Source: CAYNFP01 sp964396655
GTDB lineage: Bacteria; Bacillota_I; Bacilli_A; RF39; UBA660
NCBI GenBank assembly: GCA_964396655.1
Contig: CAYNFP010000004.1
Location: 62,001 to 126,000, forward strand
Direction of reading: 5' to 3'
Length of the DNA: 64,000 bases
Shown in pieces: positions 34,772 through 42,713 of this stretch. The notes below the pieces were generated by a model. The model ran no database searches, had not been told where the DNA came from, and saw only the letters and a program-made list of their open reading frames with translations. The translations under genes were made by a program, and so were the position numbers. Numbering within the stretch: the first letter of the stretch is position 1; each line of letters starts with the position of its first letter.

Positions 34772-35516
34772 ATACTTCCTTCAATTCTGGTATAAAGATT
34801 GATTTATCTGATTTCTTTAATGATAAATATTCAGATATTGTTGCTATTCTTATACTCTTGTCTATTTCCAAATCACTATTTATTCCATATAATAAAGCTC
34901 CATAAAAAACATCTTTATTTCTTTTTTGATAATTAGATTTTGTTTTAATTTTTCCCATTAACTTAATCTTTTCAGAATTTTCAAATACCGTACCATTTGC
35001 TTCCAAATCTAAAATTATATTTTTATTATATTTTTCTTTTATTTTATAAAATATTTCTTCTAAAGTATCTTTATTTTCAGAATCAAACTTAATATTAGTT
35101 ATATTTTCCGCTACAGACAAAGTAAAAATAATATAATCAGATAACTCACAAACTTTAAATAAATTTAAATCTTTATGATCAATATAAATTATTTTTATTG
35201 CGCTTTTATATTTTTCAAATATTTTTGAAATAGTTTTAGGACTTGATCCATCACTAAAAATAATTTCGGGTATAAAATTGTATTCTTTATATTTTAATTC
35301 TTCTGTATTTGATTTCTGCACATATTTTATTTTAACATTAGCAGATTTTAATTCTTTTATTATTTTTTCTCCAAAAGCATCTTTACTAACAATACCTTGG
35401 TAATAAACATTTTGCTTCCAAGAACCGAGTAAATATGCCGATATTAAAGATATACCAAAATCACCTTTATTATTTTCTTCTTTTAATCTACTTTCTCCAA
35501 TACAAAGTATATTCAT
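34746..35516 (-). CDS. PfkB-fold protein with degenerate GAGD motif
   Basis: A 256-residue protein with the ribokinase/PfkB layout: NILCIGESR at the N-terminus, GIVSKDAFGEKIIKELKSANV, SDYIIFTLSVAENIT, NIILDLEANGTVF, and a C-terminal part where GAGDAFVGAFLYG is expected. Here that reads KRNKDVFYGALLYG, so the anion-hole glycines are lost and only the Asp remains. The N-terminal sugar-binding region is also reduced. It is probably a pseudokinase or an enzyme with changed chemistry. It is coupled to the Smr gene by overlap. Confidence 0.65.
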   Translation of the reverse strand: MNILCIGESRLKEENNKGDFGISLISAYLLGSWKQNVYYQGIVSKDAFGEKIIKELKSANVKIKYVQKSNTEELKYKEYNFIPEIIFSDGSSPKTISKIFEKYKSAIKIIYIDHKDLNLFKVCELSDYIIFTLSVAENITNIKFDSENKDTLEEIFYKIKEKYNKNIILDLEANGTVFENSEKIKLMGKIKTKSNYQKRNKDVFYGALLYGINSDLEIDKSIRIATISEYLSLKKSDKSIFIPELKEVYEIYSKNK

Positions 35517-35625
35517 AAAAACCTCTATTCTATATTAAAATTTTATCAAATTTAATATAAAAAGTATATTATTTTAAAATATATCTTTTTAGTTTATGCT
35601 TTAATTAAAACATAAATATTAATTG

Positions 35626-35653
35626 AAAAAAAACTTAAGTTAACTTAAGTTTT
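35626..35653 (-). terminator. Terminator of the rimP-nusA-infB-rbfA operon
   Basis: AAAACTTAAGTT pairs with AACTTAAGTTTT, followed by a T run on the minus strand, overlapping the rbfA stop. Confidence 0.85.
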
Positions 35654-35993
35654 AATTCTCATTTATTTCATTTATAATTGATTCAATCTTTTTAGCATAT
35701 TCAATTGATTCATCATAAACAAATTTTAATTCTGGAGTATGTCTAATATCTAATCTACTTGCTAATTCTGATCTAAAAAATCCCGCCGCTTTATTTAAAT
35801 CATTTTCAATTTTTTTTCTATCAGCATTATCATCTAATGTTGTAAAGTATACTTTTGCAAAGCTTAAATCATTAGTTACTTTAACATAAGTTATTGTTAC
35901 TAGTTTAAAATCTTTATCTTTGCTTTCAGTAAGAAGTATATTTGATATTTCTTTTCTAAAATCAGAAGCTACTCTTTCACCTTTTAAGTTCAT
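35652..35993 (-). CDS. rbfA: 30S ribosome-binding factor RbfA
   Basis: A 113-residue KH-fold protein needed for 16S rRNA 5' end maturation. Features: ERVASDFRKEISNIL at the N-terminus, VTITYVKVTNDLSFAKVYFT, and LASRLDIRHTPELKFVYDESIEYAKKIE, the conserved P-x-L-x-F-x-x-D-x-S block. It is the last gene of the operon, with its ATG sharing a base with the infB stop (TAATG), and is followed by a terminator. Confidence 0.93.
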   Translation of the reverse strand: MNLKGERVASDFRKEISNILLTESKDKDFKLVTITYVKVTNDLSFAKVYFTTLDDNADRKKIENDLNKAAGFFRSELASRLDIRHTPELKFVYDESIEYAKKIESIINEINEN

Positions 35994-38125
35994 TATTTTT
36001 TCACTTCTTTCATTTCGTATGATTCAATTATGTCTCTTTCTTTGATATCATTGAAGTTTTCAACTGTTATTCCACAATCAAATCCACTTTTTACTTCTTT
36101 TACTTCATTTTTTTCTCTTTGAATTGATTTAATCTTACTGTCAAATATAACAACTCCATCTCTTATTATTCTTACATTAGAGTTTGTTTTTACTAATCCA
36201 TTTATAACATGAGAGCCTGCGATTGTACCAACTTTAGAAAATTTAAATAATTGTCTAACTTCTGCTTTTCCTAAAACTATTTCTTCAAATTCAGGATCTA
36301 GCATACCCTTCATTGCAGCTTCAATATCTTCTATAACTTTATAAATTATATTATATAATCTTATTTCTACATCATACAAATCAGCGACTTCTTTAGTATT
36401 ACCAGTAGGCACAACATTAAATCCTATAATTATAGCATTACTTGCACTAGCTAAAATAACATCACTTTCTGTTATAGCTCCTACACCACTTCTTATTACA
36501 GAAATTTTAACACCTTCTACATTAATTTTTTCTAAAGAATTTTTAACAGCCTCTTCAGAACCTTTAACATCTGCTTTTAATATAATGCTGACTTCTTTTC
36601 TTCCTTCTTTAATATGGTCAAATAAATCTTCTAAAGAAAGAGCTTTCTTCTCAGACTTTTTAGATTTCTCTGCTATTTGTCTTTTAAGAGCAACTTCTTT
36701 AGCTTCTTTTTCAGTTTCAAAGGCCATAAATTTATTTCCTGAAACTGGTACAGAATTTAATCCAGTTATTTCAACTGGTGTGCTTGGAAGAGCTTCAATT
36801 ATTTCTTTTCCTGAATCATTTTTAAGAGTTCTTACTTTTCCAAAAGTAGTTCCAACAACAATAGGGTCTCCTATTCTTAAAGTACCGCTTTGAATTAATA
36901 ATGTTGCGATAGGTCCGATTTGTTTATCAAGTCTTGCTTCTACAACTGTGCCTGTACTATATCTATTTGGATTAGCTTTTAATTCTTTAATTTCAGAAAG
37001 AGCAATAATATTATCTAATAATAAATCTACACCTTCTCCGGTATGAGCACTAATTTTAACATATATAGTGTCTCCACCCCATTCTTCAGGACTTAATCCA
37101 AGGTCAGATAATTCACTCATTATTCTTTCAAGATTTTTTATACCTTTATCTATTTTATTAATTGCAACTATAATAGGAACTTTTGCTGCTTTAGCATGTT
37201 CAACTGCTTCTTTTGTTTGTGGCATAACACCATCATCAGCAGCAACTATTATTATTACTATATCTGTAATACTAGCTCCTCTAGCTCTCATTTCAGTAAA
37301 TGCTGCATGTCCTGGAGTATCTATAAATGTTATCTTTTTACCTTTTTGTTCAACTTGATAAGCTCCAATATGTTGAGTAATTCCGCCTGCTTCACCACCA
37401 ACTACATTAGATTTTCTAATATAATCTAGCAATGTTGTTTTACCATGGTCTACATGTCCCATAATTGTAACTACCGGAGGTCTTTCTACTAATTCATCTG
37501 GATTATCAATTATTTCAAATTCTTCAAAATTAGAAATATCTCTAGTTTCTTCTTTTTTTAATTCTTTGTTATAATACAAAGATATTAAAGCAGCGTCTTC
37601 AAAAGAAATGGTTTGATTAACTGATATCATTAAGCCCATCATTACTAATCTTTTTACTAAATCACTTGAATTTATTTCTAAAGCATTAGCTAAATCCAAA
37701 ACTGTCATATTTTCTTTGTATAAAATTATATTTTTTTCTGTATCTTCAGAATTTTTTTCTAATTTTTGTTTGTTTTTATAAATATTCTTTTTATTTTTTA
37801 AGAATTCTTCTCTTTCTTTGTAACCATCTTTCTTCTTTATTTTTTGTTTTTTTTCAACTGTTTCATCTAATAAAGAATCTTCTAGAATGCTTTCTACTCT
37901 TTCTTCAAATTCAAATTTACTTTCTAAATTTTCATCTACTTCAAATTCTTTCTTTTCCTCTTCTGTTTTATTAACATTTCCACATAAAATATCAAGTAAA
38001 ACTATAGAATCAGCATCTAATTCATCATTTTCATTATTTGCTGGAATATCATTTTCTTTACATAAATTCAAAATATACTTAACATCTCTATGAACTTCTA
38101 GAGCATATGCTTTAACTGTCATCAT
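35993..38125 (-). CDS. infB: Translation initiation factor IF-2
   Basis: About 710 residues. A charged N-terminal region includes an IF2_N unit near 135-185 (MTVLDLANALEINSSDLVKRLV). The G domain has PPVVTIMGHVDHGKTT, ITFIDTPGH and NKIDK. Two beta-barrel and C-terminal fMet-tRNA-binding domains follow (SGVGAITESDVILASASNAIIIGFNV). IF-2 delivers initiator tRNA to the 30S subunit. ATG 38125 is chosen because AAGG lies 8 nt upstream; the GTG at 38134 is part of the SD. The N-terminal region is shorter than in E. coli. Confidence 0.96.
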   Translation of the reverse strand: MMTVKAYALEVHRDVKYILNLCKENDIPANNENDELDADSIVLLDILCGNVNKTEEEKKEFEVDENLESKFEFEERVESILEDSLLDETVEKKQKIKKKDGYKEREEFLKNKKNIYKNKQKLEKNSEDTEKNIILYKENMTVLDLANALEINSSDLVKRLVMMGLMISVNQTISFEDAALISLYYNKELKKEETRDISNFEEFEIIDNPDELVERPPVVTIMGHVDHGKTTLLDYIRKSNVVGGEAGGITQHIGAYQVEQKGKKITFIDTPGHAAFTEMRARGASITDIVIIIVAADDGVMPQTKEAVEHAKAAKVPIIVAINKIDKGIKNLERIMSELSDLGLSPEEWGGDTIYVKISAHTGEGVDLLLDNIIALSEIKELKANPNRYSTGTVVEARLDKQIGPIATLLIQSGTLRIGDPIVVGTTFGKVRTLKNDSGKEIIEALPSTPVEITGLNSVPVSGNKFMAFETEKEAKEVALKRQIAEKSKKSEKKALSLEDLFDHIKEGRKEVSIILKADVKGSEEAVKNSLEKINVEGVKISVIRSGVGAITESDVILASASNAIIIGFNVVPTGNTKEVADLYDVEIRLYNIIYKVIEDIEAAMKGMLDPEFEEIVLGKAEVRQLFKFSKVGTIAGSHVINGLVKTNSNVRIIRDGVVIFDSKIKSIQREKNEVKEVKSGFDCGITVENFNDIKERDIIESYEMKEVKK

Positions 38126-38146
38126 AAGTAGCACCTTCTTTCTTTT

Positions 38147-38404
38147 TTATATTCTATTTAATAATTCCTCATATATTTCATCATTAACTAAAATATTTAA
38201 ATTTCTATCTAAAGCTTTAGATTTCTTAGCTTTTAAAATTACCTCTTTATCTTTTTTTAAATAACACCCTCTGCCATTAGCTTTCAAACTTTCGTCAATA
38301 AAAACCTTTCCATCAGGACTTTTTACTATTCTTATTAAATCCTTTTTTTCAAGTTTTTCATGAGTTACTACACAAGTTCTTAATACAGTATCTTTCTTAT
38401 TCAT
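38147..38404 (-). CDS. rnpM: RNase P modulator RnpM (YlxR, DUF448)
   Basis: An 85-residue protein with the YlxR signatures RTCVVTHEKLEKKDLIRIV, DESLKANGRGCYLKKD and AKKSKALDRNLN. The usual motif is GRGAYL; here the Ala is Cys. YlxR binds RNA and has been shown to modulate RNase P in B. subtilis. It lies between nusA and infB, its conserved position. SD AAGG precedes ATG 38404. The ribosomal-protein-like YlxQ gene, often next, is missing here. Confidence 0.9.
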   Translation of the reverse strand: MNKKDTVLRTCVVTHEKLEKKDLIRIVKSPDGKVFIDESLKANGRGCYLKKDKEVILKAKKSKALDRNLNILVNDEIYEELLNRI

Positions 38405-38412
38405 AAATTACC

Positions 38413-39495
38413 TTATTTTTTTTCGTTAATTTCTCTGTTAATATCTTCTAAAGTCTTAATATTGATTTTAACTCTTGTCAATTTACTTGCTAATTTAATG
38501 TTTACACCTTTTTTACCAATAGCTAAAGATAAATTTTCATTATCTGCGATTACTAATGCTTCATTTTCATCTGTCATTGATACATTTAAATTTTTAGCTG
38601 GACTTAAAGCATTTGTTACAAATTTTTCGATATCTGGATCATAAGCTATTAAATCTATTTTTTCACCATTTAATTCTTTAATTATATTAGCTATTCTTCT
38701 TCCTTTTTCACCAATACATGATCCTATTGCATCAACTTTTGAATTTGTTGAATATACAGCTACTTTGCTTCTAATTCCAGCTTCTCTAGCAACAGCATAC
38801 ATTACTAAAGTTCCATCAGCAAATTCTGGTATTTCTAATTCAAATAATCTTTTTACAAATCCATAATGTTTTCTAGATAAAAGTATTAGTGGTCCTTTGG
38901 GTGTACTTTCTATCTTTGTAATATATACTTTTAAAGTATCTCCCATTTTTAATATTTCTCCAGGAATTAATTCGGTTCTTGGTAAAATACCTCTTGTTTT
39001 TCCTAAATCAACATAATAATTTCTAGCATCTTCCATAGCTAAAAAACCAACCATTAATTCATTTTCTTTATCTTCAAAATCCTTCATTATTAGATTTCTT
39101 TCAGCTTCTCTTAATTTTTGTATTACAACTTGTTTTGCTACAGAAACTGCAACTCTGTCAAAATCATCTGGAGTTACTTCATTTATAATTTCATCTCCTA
39201 TTTCATATGATTTATCAATTAATTTTGCATCCTTTAATAATATTAATGAATTTGGATCAACTGGATTCTCTTCATCTTCAATTTCAGGAATTTCCTTAAC
39301 AACTGTTCTAACTTTATAAACTCTTATTTCTCCTGTATTAGTATCTATAACTGTTCTAATATTAGCGGTTTCATTAAAATTCTTTTTATAAGCTGTGCTT
39401 AATGCCGCACTCATTGCATCTAGTAAAACATTTGGTTCTAATTTTTTTTCCGCAACTATCATATCAAATGCTTTTTTAAATTCTCTTGCATTCAT
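38413..39495 (-). CDS. nusA: Transcription termination/antitermination factor NusA
   Basis: A 360-residue protein. The N-terminal RNA polymerase-binding domain (1-120, REFKKAFDMIVAEKKLEPNVLLDAMSAAL) is followed by S1 (about 130-200), KH1 (SKVAVYSTNSKVDAIGSCIGEKGRRIANI) and KH2 (ALVIADNENLSLAIGKKGVNIKLASKLT). NusA affects pausing, termination and antitermination. No C-terminal acidic repeats are present, as usual in Bacillota. AAAGGTG precedes ATG 39495, 2 nt after rimP. Confidence 0.96.
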   Translation of the reverse strand: MNAREFKKAFDMIVAEKKLEPNVLLDAMSAALSTAYKKNFNETANIRTVIDTNTGEIRVYKVRTVVKEIPEIEDEENPVDPNSLILLKDAKLIDKSYEIGDEIINEVTPDDFDRVAVSVAKQVVIQKLREAERNLIMKDFEDKENELMVGFLAMEDARNYYVDLGKTRGILPRTELIPGEILKMGDTLKVYITKIESTPKGPLILLSRKHYGFVKRLFELEIPEFADGTLVMYAVAREAGIRSKVAVYSTNSKVDAIGSCIGEKGRRIANIIKELNGEKIDLIAYDPDIEKFVTNALSPAKNLNVSMTDENEALVIADNENLSLAIGKKGVNIKLASKLTRVKINIKTLEDINREINEKK

Positions 39496-39497
39496 TT

Positions 39498-39737
39498 TTA
39501 TTCACCTTTACTTCCTACATCTAAAACATATTCTTCAATTTCTAAATTTAAACCATCAATTATTGGGCTAACTATTTTCATGGCTTTTTCACACAAATCT
39601 GTATCAACTCCTGATTCACTATCAATTGTTACAAATAGTGTTTTTACATTATCTTCTTTCCCAAAATGTACGCTAACTAACTCAATCTTTTCTTCGCTAA
39701 GTTTTTCTGCTATAGCATTCTTAATTTTTTCTTCCAT
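39498..39737 (-). CDS. RimP N-terminal domain only (truncated ribosome maturation factor)
   Basis: A 79-residue protein in the position of rimP, first gene before nusA, with a good SD (GAAGGAGGAG). It covers the RimP N-terminal alpha/beta domain: KIELVSVHFGKEDNVKTLFVTIDSES and DTDLCEKAMKIVSPIID. It stops at YVLDVGSKGE, exactly where the family has L-D-V-S-S-P-G before the C-terminal SH3-like domain. Full RimP is about 150 residues. There is no further frame with the missing half before nusA. Truncation is therefore clean, and the start and operon are intact. Confidence 0.8.
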   Translation of the reverse strand: MEEKIKNAIAEKLSEEKIELVSVHFGKEDNVKTLFVTIDSESGVDTDLCEKAMKIVSPIIDGLNLEIEEYVLDVGSKGE

Positions 39738-39753
39738 ATCTCCTCCTTCTTAA

Positions 39754-39782
39754 TTAAAGAGTGGGGAAAAATCCCCACTCTT
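39754..39782 (-). promoter_or_regulatory. Strong GC-rich hairpin in the rimP-nusA leader
   Basis: GAGTGGGGA and TCCCCACTC are perfect inverted repeats around a short loop, the most GC-rich hairpin in the region. It lies between the promoter and the rimP SD and is followed on the minus strand by a short TTTAATT. It may be an attenuator or a NusA-responsive site. Confidence 0.6.
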
Positions 39783-39796
39783 CGTCTTGTACTAAA

Positions 39797-39825
39797 ATTA
39801 TAGCATTAATATTAATCAAATACAA
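39797..39825 (-). promoter_or_regulatory. Extended -10 promoter of the rimP-nusA operon
   Basis: Minus strand TTGTAT (39825-39820), 17-nt spacer ending TGC, TATAAT (39802-39797), giving an extended -10 (TGCTATAAT). Confidence 0.8.
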
Positions 39826-39836
39826 TATAAAGATTA

Positions 39837-40364
39837 TTATCTTAGTATTGGAGAACCTGAATCTTCTAAATCAAGAATTCCTCCAAGTTTACTTTCTAAC
39901 GCATGAGCTTTCTCTATTGATAAGTGATAGATTTGAAGAAATTTTAATGCTTCACTTAGCATATTTTTATTTATACTAATTCCTTCTTTTTGATTTCCTT
40001 GCTTTTCAATAATGTCTATTATTGTTTTTACATTCTCCATTAAATTATATACTAAAGTTAATTTATCTTCTAAAGCTACCAATTTTATTTGATCTAAAAT
40101 ATAATTAAAATACTTTTCTTCTAAAATTATTTGTTCATTATTTTTTCTTACTTCTAATTTTATTAATGATTCTGCATATTTATCAATATACATTGATGTT
40201 TTATGGTTAACTGAAGGAGATAACATTAAATTTCTTTCATTTTTAATTGCTTCGTCAATTTCATTATTAATAATTTCCATTAATTTATAAATTAAAAATA
40301 TTTTATCTTCTAGTAACATTCTTTTTGATTTTTCTAATACTTCATAATACATTAAATTTTTCAT
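39837..40364 (-). CDS. Helical protein with an internal duplication (175 aa)
   Basis: A 175-residue all-helical protein with two similar halves: VLEKSKRMLLEDKIFLIYKL near residue 9 and ILDQIKLVALEDKLTLVYNL near residue 90, each followed by an M-E-x-x-x-x-I-I segment. It has no membrane span or known motif. It lies directly upstream of the rimP promoter and downstream of the small 40421 gene terminator. AAAATATG is the start region, with GAGG further upstream. The function is unknown. Confidence 0.55.
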   Translation of the reverse strand: MKNLMYYEVLEKSKRMLLEDKIFLIYKLMEIINNEIDEAIKNERNLMLSPSVNHKTSMYIDKYAESLIKLEVRKNNEQIILEEKYFNYILDQIKLVALEDKLTLVYNLMENVKTIIDIIEKQGNQKEGISINKNMLSEALKFLQIYHLSIEKAHALESKLGGILDLEDSGSPILR

Positions 40365-40407
40365 ATTTTTTACCTCTTCGTAGAAAATATAATATAATAT
40401 TTTAATA

Positions 40408-40436
40408 AAAAACTCAAGAATTATCTTAAGTTTTTT
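40408..40436 (-). terminator. Terminator after the 40421 small gene
   Basis: AAAACTTAAG pairs with CTTGAGTTTT around ATAATT, followed by T residues on the minus strand. It overlaps the stop codon of the small gene. Confidence 0.8.
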
Positions 40437-40570
40437 CCTTTATTAAATCTTGTTGTTTTATAAAAGTCTTCTTTTTCAGCTTTATTTTCCATATTTTCTA
40501 CATTTGAATTCCAGAATTTTTTAGTAAAATTTGAATATTCTAAATTTATATTTTTACTTCTTTCTTTCAT
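40421..40570 (-). CDS. Small Lys/Asn-rich protein downstream of thiI (49 aa)
   Basis: ATG 40570 is preceded by GGTGATC, a match to the 3' part of the SD. The 49-codon frame starts MKERSKNINLEYSNFTKKFW and ends KEDFYKTTRFNKGKNLR. It is charged and has no hydrophobic segment. It fills most of the 240-nt gap between thiI and the 39837 gene and has its own terminator, which overlaps the stop. The codon use looks like neighbouring genes. The function is unknown. Confidence 0.5.
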   Translation of the reverse strand: MKERSKNINLEYSNFTKKFWNSNVENMENKAEKEDFYKTTRFNKGKNLR

Positions 40571-40605
40571 TAATGGATCACCATTAATATTTTATACACC
40601 TTTAA

Positions 40606-41790
40606 TTATAAATATTCATTATAATCATTTTCTTTTACTTCATTTAATTTTATTATTTGAAAATTTGTAGTTGCTTCTTTTAATAATTCATTAAAATCAT
40701 ATTTTGACTCTTCTTCATGAATTATATTTAAGTTGGGGTTGATTATAGGGTGCTTTGGGACAAACACAGTACAGCAATCTTCATAAGGCTCTATACTTAT
40801 ATCATAAGCATTTATTTTTTTTGAAATTTCTATAATTTCAAGTTTATCAAAAGACGCTAAAGGTCTTATAATAGGATAATTTGTTACATCATTAACAGCT
40901 CTAATACTGGTTAATGTTTGACTTGCAACCTGCCCTATGCTTTCACCATTAATAATAGCTAAATATTTATTCCTTTTAGATATAATTTCCGCTATTCTAT
41001 ACATCATTCTTCTCATAATGGTAATTAAATAATCTGATTTTAAATTCTTATATATTTCTTCTTGTATTTTAGTAAAATTAATTACATAAAGTTTTCCATT
41101 ATTATTATACTTTTCCAATATTTTTGCTAATTTTATTACTTTATTTCTAGCTTCCAAACTAGTATGAGGTAAACTTTCAAAATATATATAATCTAATTTA
41201 ACACCTTTTTTGATTGTTAAATAACCCGCTACTGGACTATCTATTCCTCCGGATAACATTAGTAGTCCTTTTCCTAAACTACCTACCGGATAACCTTTTA
41301 ATCCATCAATTACTTTAGAATAAATATATATATATTTTTGCCTTATTTCAATAACAACATTAATTTCAGGACTATGTACGTCAACTGACATTCCTTTTAC
41401 ATTACGTAATATTTCACCAGCAATTATCCTATTAAACTCCATACTTTCAATAGGATACATTTTATCACTTCTTTTAGTATATACTTTAAATGTTTTGTTA
41501 GTAATTCCTTCTAATGATTCAAGAACATATTTTTTAATTGTTTCAACATCTCTATTTTCTATTTCATAAGCTATAACTATTTCAAATATTCCAAATACTT
41601 CTTGTAATCTTTTAACGCATTCATCAATATTATCAGAATATATAAACATTCTTGTTAAATCATCTTTAATTTCAAAATTTAAACCCTCTAATTTCCTTTC
41701 AATATTATCTTTTAATATTTTAATAAAGAAATTTCTGTTTCCCTTTTTTAAAATTAAATCCCCATATTTTATTAATATTATTTCTTTCAT
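40606..41790 (-). CDS. thiI: tRNA 4-thiouridine synthetase ThiI
   Basis: A 394-residue protein: ferredoxin-like plus THUMP domains (1-165), then a PP-loop ATPase with LLMLSGGIDSPVAGY near 175-190 (SGGxDS). It adenylates U8 of tRNA and inserts sulfur for s4U8. As in other Bacillota it lacks the rhodanese domain, and relies on a dedicated cysteine desulfurase; the candidate, at 42714, lies one gene upstream. CCTVFVPKHP near 345 is the conserved Cys-containing stretch. AGAAGGG precedes ATG 41790. Confidence 0.94.
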   Translation of the reverse strand: MKEIILIKYGDLILKKGNRNFFIKILKDNIERKLEGLNFEIKDDLTRMFIYSDNIDECVKRLQEVFGIFEIVIAYEIENRDVETIKKYVLESLEGITNKTFKVYTKRSDKMYPIESMEFNRIIAGEILRNVKGMSVDVHSPEINVVIEIRQKYIYIYSKVIDGLKGYPVGSLGKGLLMLSGGIDSPVAGYLTIKKGVKLDYIYFESLPHTSLEARNKVIKLAKILEKYNNNGKLYVINFTKIQEEIYKNLKSDYLITIMRRMMYRIAEIISKRNKYLAIINGESIGQVASQTLTSIRAVNDVTNYPIIRPLASFDKLEIIEISKKINAYDISIEPYEDCCTVFVPKHPIINPNLNIIHEEESKYDFNELLKEATTNFQIIKLNEVKENDYNEYL

Positions 41791-41827
41791 AAATTTTACC
41801 CTTCTTAAATATTATAGCATAAAACTT

Positions 41828-42649
41828 TTACTTTTTATTTATGTTATTTCCTTTAATAATAACTGTCTCTCCAATATTTTCTTCTAATTCTTTTTTTGCA
41901 ACTTTAGCAATGTTCCCACCAATTCTAGCAACTCCAATATTTTCTTTTAAACCTTGGGGTTTATTTTTAATTGCAATTATTTTAGTGGCTTCTTCAGATA
42001 AATCTGTAAGTATTAATTCTATATTATCCATATTATCTCTAAGATTTTCTTTCTTTAAACCTTTAAATTCTTTATATTCTTTTACATTCATTCCAGACCA
42101 AGTCTTATATATTTCATTTGTAAGAACAGCGTATTCAATATCTCCATTTACTCCATTTTCTTTCCACACATCTGTAAGAGATTTTCTTTCTTGTAGAGTT
42201 CTTATTCTTTTAGAAATCCAAGATTCATCATAACCCTTTGCTCTATAATTATTTATAGCTCTTTCCAAAGCAATTGACGGATCAATTGTTTCATCAATTC
42301 TCTCACTACCAAGTCTAGCTAACCATTGCTTAATCGGCTCCGCATTCTTAGAGGAAATCGATTCTATAACTCTAAACATATTTTCAATATCACATACATC
42401 GGTATTATAATACTTTCCATCAGAAGATTTAAGTTTCAGTTGTCCGATTTTTTCGGACAACTTACTGCCTTCTTCTTTTAACTTGTTTTTTAAATCTCCC
42501 CAATACTTTCTTGGCCTATCACTTTGAGAAAGTATGCCTACAACATCAACAATACTTACATAATATTTCTCTTCTTCTTTATCCCAAACAACTCTTATAT
42601 TATTCTCTCCAAATATTTTATTAATTAAATGCATCTTATTTTCATTCAT
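41828..42649 (-). CDS. BRO-N / DinD-like phage antirepressor-type protein
   Basis: A 273-residue protein. The N-terminal BRO-N domain (about 15-115: IRVVWDKEEEKYYVSIVDVVGIL, RKYWGDLKNKL) is followed by a conserved block (IKQWLARLGSERIDETIDPS, WISKRIRTLQERKSLTDVWK, KENLRDNMDNIELILTDLSEEATKI) typical of DinD and phage or mobile-element antirepressors. It stands between thiI and its partner nifS, likely an insertion. Its SD GGAGG lies inside a terminator-like stem. Role in this host is unknown; DNA binding is inferred. Confidence 0.85.
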   Translation of the reverse strand: MNENKMHLINKIFGENNIRVVWDKEEEKYYVSIVDVVGILSQSDRPRKYWGDLKNKLKEEGSKLSEKIGQLKLKSSDGKYYNTDVCDIENMFRVIESISSKNAEPIKQWLARLGSERIDETIDPSIALERAINNYRAKGYDESWISKRIRTLQERKSLTDVWKENGVNGDIEYAVLTNEIYKTWSGMNVKEYKEFKGLKKENLRDNMDNIELILTDLSEEATKIIAIKNKPQGLKENIGVARIGGNIAKVAKKELEENIGETVIIKGNNINKK

Positions 42650-42683
42650 AAAAAAACCTCCATATTTATCATACGGAAGTTTT
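42650..42683 (-). terminator. Terminator of nifS whose stem holds the SD of the BRO gene
   Basis: AAAACTTCC pairs (with G-T) with GGAGGTTTT around a 13-nt loop, followed by TTT. The 3' arm contains GGAGG, the SD for ATG 42649. On read-through the SD would be masked. Confidence 0.6.
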
Positions 42684-42713
42684 ATTTAAATCTCTTTTAA
42701 AATAATTTCTAAA

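Noticed and set aside
36585..37429. Plus-strand frames antisense to infB, nusA, rnr and tuf
   Set aside because: They mirror conserved genes on the minus strand, lack SDs and have low-complexity products.
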